A stretch of DNA of 32,749 nucleotides. Source: Tissierellia bacterium (GTDB taxonomy: Bacteria > Bacillota > Clostridia > Tissierellales > Tepidimicrobiaceae). Both the position numbers and the translations under genes were made by a program. This document shows positions 1 through 8,900 of the stretch, piece by piece. The DNA is taken from the NCBI GenBank assembly GCA_012728725.1, contig JAAYEM010000007.1, positions 1 through 32,749 of the forward strand, given 5' to 3'. Position 1 is the stretch's first letter. Each line of letters begins with the position of its first letter. The notes beneath the pieces were generated by a model. The model saw nothing but the letters and a program-made list of their open reading frames with translations, had not been told where the DNA came from and did no database searches.

Positions 1-94
1 AACACCCGTACCCATACCGAACACGGAAGTTAAGCCTCTCAGCGCCGATGGTACTTGGGTGGAGACGCCCTGGGAGAGTAGGACGCTGCCAAGT
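1..94 (+). rRNA. rrf: 5S ribosomal RNA, 3' part (partial)
   Basis: The window opens inside a 5S rRNA. The conserved CCGAACACGGAAGTTAAG block of helix III/loop C and the GGGAGAGTAGGACG block near the 3' end are both present, and the gene ends at about GCTGCCAAGT. The first 20 or so bases, which would pair with GCCAAGT, lie upstream of the window. A strong hairpin and T-run follow 12 bases later, so this 5S gene probably closes an rRNA operon. Confidence 0.95.
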
Positions 95-105
95 TACATA
101 GTATA

Positions 106-141
106 AAAACTCTATTTCGCAGGTTCGAAATAGGGTTTTTT
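106..141 (+). terminator. Rho-independent terminator of the 5S/rRNA unit
   Basis: Bases 106-119 (AAAACTCTATTTCG) pair with 126-139 (CGAAATAGGGTTTT) with one T-G wobble, leaving a six-base loop and a T-run that continues to 141. This is a textbook intrinsic terminator directly after the 5S gene. Confidence 0.9.
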
Positions 142-175
142 CCATTTATTGCATATAAAAATTTAAAATTAACTG

Positions 176-204
176 TTGCATAATCATTATCATGGTGATA
201 TAAT
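176..204 (+). promoter_or_regulatory. SigA-type promoter of the uracil permease leader
   Basis: TTGCAT at 176-181 and a perfect TATAAT at 199-204 are 17 bases apart. Transcription would start near 211, just upstream of the first PyrR-type hairpin (222-259), giving a leader of about 300 bases. Confidence 0.8.
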
Positions 205-221
205 GGTTAAGAAAAAAAGAG

Positions 222-337
222 CAAATCTTTAATTCAGTCCCGAGAGGCTGGCAAGATTGTAATTATATAGGGTATTTATACATTGTATTTATACCATTGT
301 CCATAATTCTTCTTGCTGCCTGGCAAGAAGTTTTTTT
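222..337 (+). promoter_or_regulatory. PyrR-type transcription attenuator (site 1)
   Basis: Bases 236-249 (AGTCCCGAGAGGCT) match the PyrR-binding consensus ARUCCNGNGAGGYU exactly. They sit in a hairpin whose lower stem is 222-229 with 253-259. A terminator follows: CTTCTTGC (309-316), a six-base loop, GCAAGAAG (323-330), then seven T. A competing antiterminator is visible: AGGC, GCAAGA and AATTAT (245-266) pair with ATAATT, TCTTGC and GCCT (303-321). This matches the known B. subtilis pyr mechanism, in which PyrR with UMP stabilises the binding hairpin, prevents the antiterminator and lets the terminator form. Expected effect: uracil uptake is shut off when pyrimidines are plentiful. Confidence 0.9.
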
Positions 338-358
338 ATGGGTAGATTACAATCAAGG

Positions 359-508
359 CCTTTAAATCAGTCCTGTGAGGCTGAAAAGGAGAGAGAACTC
401 TCCTTTGAGACCTAACCAGCCAGGTAGGTCAAATGCAATGAGCACCAAATTTGCATCCCTATAGAAGGGGCCAAATTTGTGTTGCAAGTTGCAAAAATAA
501 AAAGGAGG
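359..508 (+). promoter_or_regulatory. Second PyrR-type site, possible translational switch
   Basis: Bases 369-382 (AGTCCTGTGAGGCT) are a second perfect match to the PyrR consensus, with lower stem CCTTT (359-363)/AAAGG (385-389). No T-run terminator follows it. Instead AAAGGAGAG (385-393) can pair with CTCTCCTTT (398-406), which excludes the PyrR hairpin. CTCCTTT (400-406) is also complementary to the Shine-Dalgarno AAAGGAG (501-507) of the permease gene. Inference: bound PyrR would free CTCTCCTTT to mask the ribosome site. Further hairpins lie at 409-430 (GACCTA/TAGGTC) and about 436-481 (around two CAAATTTG copies). The binding motif is clear; the switch model is untested. Confidence 0.65.
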
Positions 509-515
509 TTTTTTT

Positions 516-1769
516 ATGTCTGAAAATGTAATTGGAAGAAAATTAGAAGAAACTGAAACAAAATTATTTGCTAATTCTAAGAAGGTTGTTTTAGCCCTTC
601 AACATTTAATAGCCATGTTTGGAGCCACTGTATTGGTACCAATATTGACAGGGCTTGATCCAGCAGTGGCATTGTTTACAGCAGGTCTTGGAACTTTGAT
701 ATTTCATCTCTGTACAAAGGGGAAGGTTCCAGTCTTTTTAGGCTCATCCTTTGCTTTTATACCGCTAATTTTAACTGTTAAGGAAATGTACAATGGAGAC
801 TTAGCTTATGCTCAGGGTGGAATGGTAGTAGCTGGATTAATATATGTGGGCATGTCCTTTATTATCAAGAAGATAGGAACAGAAAGAATTCAGAAACACC
901 TTGCTCCCCAAGTAGTAGGTCCCATGATAATAGTAATAGGTATGAATTTAATACCAGCAGCCTTAAATATGGCTAGTGAAAACTATGTAATAGCTGCTAT
1001 AACTTTGGGAATAGCACTGTTAATTAATTTCAAAGGCAAAGGATTTATAAAGCAATTATCAATTTTAATTGCAGTAGTATCCGGCTATATTATCTCTTTG
1101 AATATGGGAATTGTAGATACCAATATAATAAAAGAAGCTTCATTGTTAGGAGTACCAGCTTTTAGATTGCCTAAATTCGATATAGGTGCCATAGCAATAA
1201 TTGCACCAGTAGTACTAGTTGTATTCATGGAACACGTTGGGGATATAACTACTAATGGTCAAGTTGTAGGTAAAAACTTTATAGAGGATCCAGGTTTAAA
1301 TAGAACCCTATTAGGAGATGGACTAGCAACTACAATGGCAGCATTTTTGGGAGGGCCTGCCAATACCACCTACGGTGAAAATACAGGAGTCCTAGCTATA
1401 ACCAAAAACTATGATCCATCCATATTGAGATTGGCAGCAGTATTTGCCATATCATTAGGATTTATATCAAAAGTTGGTGCAACCCTAAACTCCATACCAA
1501 CTCCAGTAATGGGCGGAATAAGCTTGATGCTTTTCAGCATGATATCCCTAATAGGGGTTAAGACCATAAGAAACAATAAGGTAGACTTTAATTGGAAGAA
1601 TATATTGATTATGGGAAGTATTTTAGTTATAGGTTTAGGCAGCGGAATTATTGAAAGCAAATTAGGTATTACTATAGGAATTCCAATAACTGAAACAGTA
1701 AAAATATCAGGATTGAGCTTTGCTGCTATAGTAGGCATAGTTTTAAATGGATTATTAAATAGGAAATAG
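516..1769 (+). CDS. Uracil/xanthine permease, NCS2 family (UraA/PyrP-like)
   Basis: The 417-residue product is a polytopic membrane protein that imports a nucleobase, almost certainly uracil, in symport with protons. The family signature is clear: QHLIAMFGATVLVP (residues 29-42) and, in the transport core, EHVGDITTNG from E239, the position of the conserved substrate-binding glutamate of UraA. The rest is alternating hydrophobic segments, as expected of the 14-helix NCS2 fold, and the length is normal. The ATG follows AAAGGAGG at a seven-base spacing. The leader with two PyrR motifs supports uracil rather than xanthine as substrate. The gene is monocistronic, closed by a long hairpin at 1781-1843. 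uraA or pyrP would be a suitable symbol; transport specificity is inferred from regulation. Confidence 0.93.
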   Translation: MSENVIGRKLEETETKLFANSKKVVLALQHLIAMFGATVLVPILTGLDPAVALFTAGLGTLIFHLCTKGKVPVFLGSSFAFIPLILTVKEMYNGDLAYAQGGMVVAGLIYVGMSFIIKKIGTERIQKHLAPQVVGPMIIVIGMNLIPAALNMASENYVIAAITLGIALLINFKGKGFIKQLSILIAVVSGYIISLNMGIVDTNIIKEASLLGVPAFRLPKFDIGAIAIIAPVVLVVFMEHVGDITTNGQVVGKNFIEDPGLNRTLLGDGLATTMAAFLGGPANTTYGENTGVLAITKNYDPSILRLAAVFAISLGFISKVGATLNSIPTPVMGGISLMLFSMISLIGVKTIRNNKVDFNWKNILIMGSILVIGLGSGIIESKLGITIGIPITETVKISGLSFAAIVGIVLNGLLNRK

Positions 1770-1780
1770 AATGAAGAGAA

Positions 1781-1843
1781 TTTAGATAAATATAAAAGAA
1801 CCCACCTTATACTTTAAGGGGGGTTCTTTTATATTTATCTAAA
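1781..1843. terminator. Long inverted-repeat terminator after the permease gene
   Basis: A nearly perfect inverted repeat runs from TTTAGATAAATATAAAAGAA (1781-1800) to its reverse complement ending at 1843, with an inner CCC/GGG and CCTT/AAGG core. It gives a stem of about 28 bp with TTCTTTTATATTT in the descending arm. It should terminate the permease transcript, and the symmetric A/T flanks could work on either strand. Confidence 0.8.
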
Positions 1844-1860
1844 CTTTTCCTAAACTAAAA

Positions 1861-1889
1861 TGGACAAAAGGGGAAATAATGTATAAAAT
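1861..1889 (+). promoter_or_regulatory. Probable promoter of the flavoprotein gene
   Basis: TGGACA (1861-1866) and TAAAAT (1884-1889) are separated by 17 bases. They lie just after the upstream terminator and 53 bases before the start codon at 1942. Confidence 0.6.
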
Positions 1890-1941
1890 AGAGAGGAAAT
1901 ATTAAATTTGGGCAAGCCCTTCCAGAAAGGATTGAGCATTT

Positions 1942-3165
1942 ATGACAAGGGTAGCAGTAATAGGTGGCGGTGCAGCTGGAATGATGGCTGCAATAAGTGC
2001 GAGAAATAATGGAGCAGATGTAACATTACTGGAAAGGAATAATAGGGTAGGTAAAAAAATATTGGCAACGGGAAACGGTAGATGCAATTATACTAATATC
2101 AATATGTCTATCGATAATTATCATGGAAAAAATAAAAAGTTTCCCTTAAGTTGTCTATCAAAATTTGGGGTGGAGGAGACCTTGTATTTTTTTGAGCAGT
2201 TGGGTATAACCCCTGCTATAGAGGAGGACGGTAGGGTATTTCCTTTATCCTATCAGAGTTCCAGTGTATTGGATGTATTAAGGTTTGAATTGGAAGCCTT
2301 AGGTGTAAAGGTTATGACAGAGGCTTATGTAGTAGATATAGAAAAGGATCGTGATTTTATAATAGGTTTAAAGGATGGCAGGAAAATCTATGCCGACAAG
2401 CTTATCCTTGCTACTGGAGGCAAGGCTGCCCCCAATACTGGTTCAGATGGAAATGGCTACAATTTGGCAAAGAAATTAGGCCATAGTATAGAGGAAGTAT
2501 TTCCTGGTTTGGTACAGTTAAAGCTTGAGGGAGATTTTTATAAAAAGGTAGATGGAGTAAAATTTGTAGGTAGGGCAGGCCTATATTTAAATGATAGATT
2601 GATTAGGGAAGATTTTGGAGACATATTGTTTACCAATTATGGGATATCAGGTCCCCCTATTTTACAGTTGAGTAGGACTGCACTAGAACATTTAAATCAA
2701 GGTAAGCCAGTGGAATTGAGAGTGGCCATAATCCATTCTAAGAATCAAGAGGAACTATATGAATATCTACAATATAGGTTTGGGTTCATGGGGAAAAAAA
2801 CCATAGAAGTTGGCCTTATTGGCCTTATAAATAAAAGATTGATAATCCCAATTTTAAAGGAAGTGTCAATAGATAGGAATAAACTTATTGCTAACCTGAC
2901 CCAGAAGGAGGTAAGGAGACTCTCTAAAATATTGACAGATTTAAGGTTTAATATAAGCGGTAGTAAGTCCTGGCAGGATGCCCAGGTTACAGCTGGTGGA
3001 GTATCCACCGATGAAATAGATAATTCTACTATGGAGTCCAAGCTTGTAAAGGGCTTATACTTTGCGGGAGAAGTGGTAGATGTAGATGGAGACTGTGGGG
3101 GTTTTAATCTTCAATGGGCTTGGTCATCTGGATATGTTGCTGGAAAAAATGCAGCTTTAAGATAA
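1942..3165 (+). CDS. BaiN/HI0933-family NAD(P)/FAD-dependent oxidoreductase
   Basis: The 407-residue flavoprotein belongs to the HI0933/BaiN family ('aminoacetone oxidase family' in many annotations). Visible signatures are the N-terminal dinucleotide-binding GGGAAG (residues 8-13), ATGNGRCNYTN shortly after, GSDGNGYNLAKKLGH in the middle, and the C-terminal FAD-contact segment GLYFAGEVVDVDGDCGGFNL. Length is typical. The family is a two-dinucleotide-fold flavoprotein; members act in bile-acid reduction (BaiN) and, reportedly, tRNA dihydrouridine formation in rRNA/tRNA modification contexts, but the substrate here cannot be read from sequence. The start is chosen for GAAAGGA 12 bases upstream. 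It ends 22 bases before the next gene and probably shares its transcript. Confidence 0.88.
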   Translation: MTRVAVIGGGAAGMMAAISARNNGADVTLLERNNRVGKKILATGNGRCNYTNINMSIDNYHGKNKKFPLSCLSKFGVEETLYFFEQLGITPAIEEDGRVFPLSYQSSSVLDVLRFELEALGVKVMTEAYVVDIEKDRDFIIGLKDGRKIYADKLILATGGKAAPNTGSDGNGYNLAKKLGHSIEEVFPGLVQLKLEGDFYKKVDGVKFVGRAGLYLNDRLIREDFGDILFTNYGISGPPILQLSRTALEHLNQGKPVELRVAIIHSKNQEELYEYLQYRFGFMGKKTIEVGLIGLINKRLIIPILKEVSIDRNKLIANLTQKEVRRLSKILTDLRFNISGSKSWQDAQVTAGGVSTDEIDNSTMESKLVKGLYFAGEVVDVDGDCGGFNLQWAWSSGYVAGKNAALR

Positions 3166-3187
3166 AGAGATTGAAAGGACTGATTTG

Positions 3188-4480
3188 ATGCTAACTATGA
3201 GTACGAGACTTAAGGAATTGGCTAGACAGGATAAGGATATAAAGGTTGCTATAGTAGGGGCAGGGAAAATGGGTAAGGGTTTGATAAACCAAATGTCTAG
3301 GATTAGAGGGATGATGCCCTCTGTAGTTGTTAATAGAAATGTTTCCAAGGCAGTTGATGCCTTTTTATCAGCTGGAATTAGGCGGGAAGATATAGTTGTA
3401 TCTAACTCTTTGAAAAAAGTAAACTTTTATTTGGAAAAGGGTAAATATATTGCAACTGAGGATATGGATATAGCCACTAAGGCAAATATAATCGAAGCGG
3501 TGGTTGATGCAACGGGAGTACCGGAAGTAGGGGCTAAAGTATCCTTAGATTCAATAGAGAATAGGAAGCATATAATAATGTTAAATGTGGAAGCGGATTC
3601 AGTAGTAGGGCCTATATTATATAACAAGGCTGAGGAGGCAGGAGTAGTATATACAGGGACGGCTGGAGATGAACCGGGAGCTGTTATGGAATTATATGAT
3701 TTTGCAGTAGGTTTAGGCTTTCAGGTTTTGGCTATTGGAAAGGGAAAGAACAATCCATTAGATATGGAAGCTACCCCAGACACTGTATATGAGAGGGCCA
3801 TTAAGAATGAATTAAACCCCCATATGTTGGCTGGATTTGTAGATGGAACCAATACCATGATAGAGATGACGGTTATGGCCAATGCTACCGGTTTTGTTCC
3901 CGATAAAAGGGGAGGTCATGGGGTTACCTGTAGTGTAGATGATCTAACCAAAATTTTTAGATTGAAAGAGGAGGGAGGGGTTCTCAATAAATATCAAATA
4001 GTAGACTATGTAATGGGAATTGCTCCAGGTGTATTCGTCATATTTACTACAAAATTGGAGGAAGTACATAAGCAGCTAGAATATTTAAATATGGGACCAG
4101 GTCCCAATTATGTGCTTTATAGACCCTATCACCTTACTAGTCTAGAAACCCCCATAACCATATTTAATGCCTGCTACTATAAAGAAGCAACCATTGCTCC
4201 AGTGGAAGGGCAGGTAGCTGAAACCATTACAGTAGCTAAGAGGGATTTAAAAGTAGGGGAAAGCTTGGATCGTATTGGAGGCTATACAGTATATGGCAGT
4301 ATTGAAGAACATAGGATAGCCAAAGAAAAAAATCTAGTTCCCATAGGATTAATAGATGAAAATACAAAGGTAATAAAAGATATAAAAAAAGGTGAGCCCA
4401 TAAGCTATGATATGATAGAGTTAGATAAAAGCAAGACCATATATAAACTAAGAAAGTTACAGGATGAAATAATGGGTTAA
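3188..4480 (+). CDS. NAD(P)-dependent dehydrogenase with C-terminal SAF domain (homoserine dehydrogenase-like)
   Basis: The product is about 430 residues. An N-terminal Rossmann fold has VAIVGAGKMGKG (GxGxxG at residues 24-29). The middle resembles the homoserine dehydrogenase-like dimerisation region, with YTGTAGDEPGAVMEL, and the last 90 residues look like a SAF domain (EGQVAETITVAKRDLKVGESL, then DIKKGEPISYDMIEL). This layout matches the cytosolic group usually called 'predicted homoserine dehydrogenase with SAF domain'. A true homoserine dehydrogenase role is unlikely without the usual ACT/thr context, and the substrate is unknown. Start choice: AAAGGA at 3174-3179 sits eight bases from ATG 3188; TTG 3185 and ATG 3197 are in frame alternatives. 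It follows the flavoprotein gene closely and is probably cotranscribed with it. Confidence 0.82.
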   Translation: MLTMSTRLKELARQDKDIKVAIVGAGKMGKGLINQMSRIRGMMPSVVVNRNVSKAVDAFLSAGIRREDIVVSNSLKKVNFYLEKGKYIATEDMDIATKANIIEAVVDATGVPEVGAKVSLDSIENRKHIIMLNVEADSVVGPILYNKAEEAGVVYTGTAGDEPGAVMELYDFAVGLGFQVLAIGKGKNNPLDMEATPDTVYERAIKNELNPHMLAGFVDGTNTMIEMTVMANATGFVPDKRGGHGVTCSVDDLTKIFRLKEEGGVLNKYQIVDYVMGIAPGVFVIFTTKLEEVHKQLEYLNMGPGPNYVLYRPYHLTSLETPITIFNACYYKEATIAPVEGQVAETITVAKRDLKVGESLDRIGGYTVYGSIEEHRIAKEKNLVPIGLIDENTKVIKDIKKGEPISYDMIELDKSKTIYKLRKLQDEIMG

Positions 4481-4571
4481 ATAGGAGGAAAATTTTAATT
4501 TTATGATTTATAAATATTATTATTAGTCTATAATAAAAAAATATAAACAAAGGCTGAAGGAGGATTATATT

Positions 4572-5558
4572 ATGATTTATATTAGAAATGATGACAATAG
4601 GCCCCAATTTAATTTAGCTCTGGAGCAATATGTATTCGATAGTCTAGATCAATTCGATGAAATATTTTTATTATGGATTAATGAACCCTCCATAATCGTG
4701 GGAAAAAATCAAAACACCATTGAGGAAATAAATTTGGACTATGTAAAGGAGCATAATATAAACGTGGTAAGAAGATTGTCTGGTGGAGGGGCTGTTTACC
4801 ATGATTATGGTAATTTAAATTATACCATTATATCCAAGAGCAAGAATACATCAGCCTTCAATTTTGAAGCCTTTTCCCGTCCGGTAATTGAAGTCCTTGC
4901 CAAATTAGGAGTAAAGGCAGAATTTACTGGTAGAAACGATATAACCATCGATGGGAAAAAATTCTGTGGTAATGCCCAGTATATGAAGAAGGGTAAGGTT
5001 CTTCATCATGGAGCCATACTATTCGATACGGATTTAGGGGTATTGGGGAAGGCATTAAAGGTATCTAAGGATAAAATTGAATCAAAAGGGGTAAAATCTG
5101 TAAGGAGTAGGGTTACCAATATAAAGGATCATCTAAAAGAGGATATTAGCATAGAGGATTTTAAACAGCTATTATTGGACCACATGATCAAGGAATATGG
5201 GGGAATCCAAGAGTATAAATTAACTGAAGAAGATTATGCCAATATAAATAAATTGATGGAAGAAAGGTATGCAACCTGGGAATGGAATTTTGGAAGCTCC
5301 CCTAAATTTAATATTGAAAAATCAAAAAGATTTCCTTCAGGGAAGGTTCAAACTAAAATAGATGTGGAGGATGGATTAATAAAGGGGATCAAATTCTATG
5401 GGGACTTCTTTGGTAGTGGAGAAATATCCGACATTGAGGAAAAATTTATAGGTGTTAAGTATAGGGAAGATGAGATTATGAAGGTATTGGATGATATAGA
5501 TGTAGGCTATTATTTCTCCGGAATATCAAAGGAGGACTTAATAAGCTGTATTATATAA
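4572..5558 (+). CDS. lplA: Lipoate-protein ligase A
   Basis: The 328-residue cytosolic enzyme activates lipoate with ATP and attaches it to a lysine of lipoyl domains (E2 subunits or GcvH). The LplA signature RRLSGGGAVYHD is at residues 67-78, followed by GRNDITIDGKKFCGNAQ, and SRVTNIKDHL holds the lysine expected in the active site. The length includes the C-terminal accessory domain of stand-alone LplA enzymes, here containing RFPSGKVQTKIDVEDG, so it should do both half-reactions. The start follows GAAGGAGG at a good distance. A TATAAT at 4529-4534 may be a -10 element but has no convincing -35. The ileS promoter begins seven bases after the stop. Confidence 0.93.
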   Translation: MIYIRNDDNRPQFNLALEQYVFDSLDQFDEIFLLWINEPSIIVGKNQNTIEEINLDYVKEHNINVVRRLSGGGAVYHDYGNLNYTIISKSKNTSAFNFEAFSRPVIEVLAKLGVKAEFTGRNDITIDGKKFCGNAQYMKKGKVLHHGAILFDTDLGVLGKALKVSKDKIESKGVKSVRSRVTNIKDHLKEDISIEDFKQLLLDHMIKEYGGIQEYKLTEEDYANINKLMEERYATWEWNFGSSPKFNIEKSKRFPSGKVQTKIDVEDGLIKGIKFYGDFFGSGEISDIEEKFIGVKYREDEIMKVLDDIDVGYYFSGISKEDLISCII

Positions 5559-5564
5559 ATAAAC

Positions 5565-5594
5565 TTGACAAAACCAGCCTAATTGATGTATATT
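5565..5594 (+). promoter_or_regulatory. Promoter of the ileS T-box leader
   Basis: A perfect TTGACA (5565-5570) and TATATT (5589-5594) are separated by 18 bases. The start would be near 5601, directly ahead of T-box stem I. Confidence 0.8.
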
Positions 5595-5599
5595 AGTAC

Positions 5600-5850
5600 T
5601 CAAAATGGAATATTAATGCGAAGACGAGGAGAGTAGTAAAAGGGCCTTATTATACAGAGAAATAATCCTAGGCTGAGAGATTATTAATAAGCCTTTTACG
5701 AAGATCACCTCTGAGCAGAGCATCTGAAAATTTAGTAGGATGCTACGCCTGTGCGTTATACAAAAAGAGTGACAGGGTATATTCTATATCCTGTAATTTG
5801 GGTGGTACCGCGGCTCTTCGTCCCTAAGTTTTTACTTAGGGATTTTTTTA
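5600..5850 (+). promoter_or_regulatory. T-box riboswitch, isoleucine specifier (AUC)
   Basis: The T-box sequence TGGGTGGTACCGCGG is at 5799-5813. Stem I shows GAGG...CCTC and AAAAGG...CCTTTT helices enclosing a specifier loop with ATC at 5704-5706 followed by A, the isoleucine codon pairing with tRNA-Ile(GAU). The terminator is TCCCTAAG (5821-5828)/CTTAGGGA (5835-5842) plus seven T. By the known T-box mechanism, uncharged tRNA-Ile binds both the specifier and the T-box bulge and favours the antiterminator, so ileS is expressed on isoleucine limitation. A short hairpin (5873-5890, AACAACT/AGTTGTT) lies between the leader and the gene; its role is unknown. Confidence 0.95.
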
Positions 5851-5912
5851 AGTATACTAAGTAAATGCAAAAAACAACTATTAAGTTGTTGAATAAGAAA
5901 GGATGAAGGAAA

Positions 5913-8900
5913 GTGGAAAGATTTAGACAGTTATCTAATGCCCCAGTTAGTGAAAGAGAAAAAAGCATATCTAAATATTGGCAGGAAATCAATCTCCTTC
6001 ATAAGGCTGTGGAAACCAGAGAAGGGAATAAGCCCTTCATATTCTATGAAGGACCCCCTACAGCTAATGGTAAGCCAGGTATTCATCATGTTATGTCTAG
6101 GACCTTAAAGGATCTAGTATGTAGATACAATACCATGTTGGGCTATCAGGTTAAGAGGAAGGCTGGCTGGGATACCCATGGTTTACCTGTGGAAATTGAG
6201 GTGGAGAAAAGCTTAAATTTAAAGAATAAGCAAGAGATTGAGGAGTACGGAATAGAAGAGTTTAACAAAAAATGCAAAGAGTCTGTATTCAAGTATGAAA
6301 AGCTTTGGAGAGAAATGACCATCAGGATGGCTTACGAAATAGATATGGATGATCCATATATAACTCTGGATAATGATTATATTGAGTCTGTATGGTGGAT
6401 TTTAGATAAATTCTTTAAAGAAGGCTATATATATGAGGGCCATAAGATACTACCCTATTGTCCCCGTTGTGGAACAGGCTTAGCCTCCCATGAGGTGGCC
6501 CAAGGTTATGAGGAGATAAAATCCGACACGGTAGTGGCTAAATTTAAACTGAAGGATAAGGACGAATATTTCTTAGCCTGGACAACTACTCCTTGGACCC
6601 TGCCAAGCAATGTATGTTTAACTGTAAATCCAGATGAAACCTATGTAAGGGTGAGGCAGAATGATGAAATATACTATGTGGCAAAGGTATTGGCAGATGA
6701 GGTTTTAGGAGAGGATTATGAAGTATTAGAAGAGATAAAGGGAAAAGATCTAGAGTATATAGAATATGAACAGTTGATCCCCTTTATAAAGGTAGCAGAA
6801 GACAAAAAGGCCTTTTATGTTACCTTAGGAGACTATGTAACTACAGAAGATGGTACAGGAATAGTACACTCTGCTCCTGCCTTTGGGGAAGACGACTATA
6901 ATACAGGTATGAAGTATAATCTACCAGTACTGCAGCCGGTAGATGATGAGGGTAAATTTACGGATACCATTTGGAAGGGTCAATTTGTAATGGATGCAGA
7001 CCCAGATATAATAAAATGGTTAAGGGAGAATGGAAAACTATATAAAAAGCAAAGGGTTGCCCACAATTACCCCCATTGCTGGAGATGTCATACTCCCCTT
7101 TTATACTATGCAAAGCCTAGCTGGTATATAGAGATGACAAGATTAAAGGACAAATTGATTGAAAACAACAATGGTGTAAAATGGTATCCAGATTTTGTAG
7201 GAGAGAAAAGGTTTGGAAACTGGCTAGAGAATTTAAACGATTGGGCCATATCCAGAAGCAGGTACTGGGGAACCCCTCTACCTATTTGGAGATGTGAAGA
7301 TTGTGGTCATATTACAAGTGTTGGATCCAGGAAGGAATTGGTAGAAAGGGCTATAGAGGATATAGATGAGTCCATAGAACTTCATAGGCCCTATGTAGAT
7401 GAGGTCCATTTCAAATGTGATAAATGTAGGGGAATCATGACTAGGGAGAAGGATGTTATAGACGTATGGTTTGATAGTGGTGCCATGCCCTTTGCCCAAC
7501 ATCATTACCCCTTTGAAAATAAGGAAAACTTTGATGAATTATTCCCAGCAGACTATATATGTGAGGGAATAGACCAAACTAGGGGATGGTTCTATTCACT
7601 CATGGCCATATCTACCTTTGTAACTGGTAAATCTCCTTACAAGAGCGTATTGGTAAATGATTTAATATTAGACAAAGAAGGAAAGAAGATGTCCAAGTCT
7701 AGGGGTAATACGGTGGATCCATTTACTTTGTTTGACAAGTATGGGGCCGATGTACTCAGATGGTATTTAATATATGTATCCCCACCTTGGACCCCAACTA
7801 GGTTTGATGAAGATGGCCTAAGGGAAGTAGAGAGCAAATTCTTCAGAAGTATAAGAAATGTGTACAATTTCTTCTCCCTGTATGCTAATACGGATGATGT
7901 AGATCCTAGGGAATTCTTTATCGACTATGGGGATAGGCAGGAGATAGACAAGTGGATTCTTTCCAAGTACAATAGCCTTATCAAGCAGGTAAGGGAAGAC
8001 ATGGATAGGTTTGAATTGACCAGGGTAGTAAGGGCCATCCAGGAATTTGTCATAGAGGACCTGTCCAATTGGTATATTAGACGCTGTAGAAGACGTTTTT
8101 GGTCAACTGAATTAGATAATGACAAGAAGGCAGTATACAATACTACCTATGAAATATTAGTAGGTATTAGCAAGATGATAGCCCCCTTTGTGCCCTTTAC
8201 TGCCGAAGAACTATATAGGAATCTAACGGGGAAGGAATCAGTCCATTTGGACTATTATCCAGAATGTAATGAGGAACTAATAGATTTTGAATTAGAAGAA
8301 AGGATGGACCTGGTACGAGATCTAGTAGGTTTAGGTAGAGCATCTAGGGAGTCTGTAAGGATTAAGGTTCGTCAGCCCTTGAAGGAAGTTTTAATAGATG
8401 GCAAATATGAAGAAAAGATTAAGGATTTGGTACCCCTTATTAAAGAGGAGTTAAATGTAAAGGAAGTAGTATTTGAAAAGGATTTGAGCCAGTTTATGGA
8501 CTATTCATTGAAACCAAACTTTAAGGTGGTAGGACCTGTTTTAGGACCTAAAGTTAAATCCTTTAGCAAGGCCTTAAGCCAACTTGATCCCCATGAGGTA
8601 GTAGAAAAATTAGATAGGGGAGAAAAACTAGTTCTCAATCTAGATGGGGAAGATGTGGAAATGGAAAAGGATTACATCCTGGTTACTATTTCAGCCAAAG
8701 AGGGCTTTGATGTAGCCATGGAAAACAATCTATTTGTAATCCTTGATACTACCCTGACACAGGATCTATTAAATGAAGGATATGCTAGGGAGTTTATTTC
8801 TAAAGTACAACAGATGAGGAAAAACAATGGCTATGAGGTTTTAGATAATATTAGAATCTATTATGATGGAAATGATGAGATAGCAGAAGCTGTAAACATT

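Noticed and set aside
483-494. TGCAAGTTGCAA in the permease leader is the reverse complement of TTGCAACTTGCA at 27399-27410.
   Set aside because: Twelve-base matches between two places are expected many times by chance in a window of this size, and the flanks do not match.
1409-1738. Open minus-strand frame opposite the permease gene.
   Set aside because: It is the antisense shadow of a hydrophobic coding region, without a ribosome site or promoter of its own.
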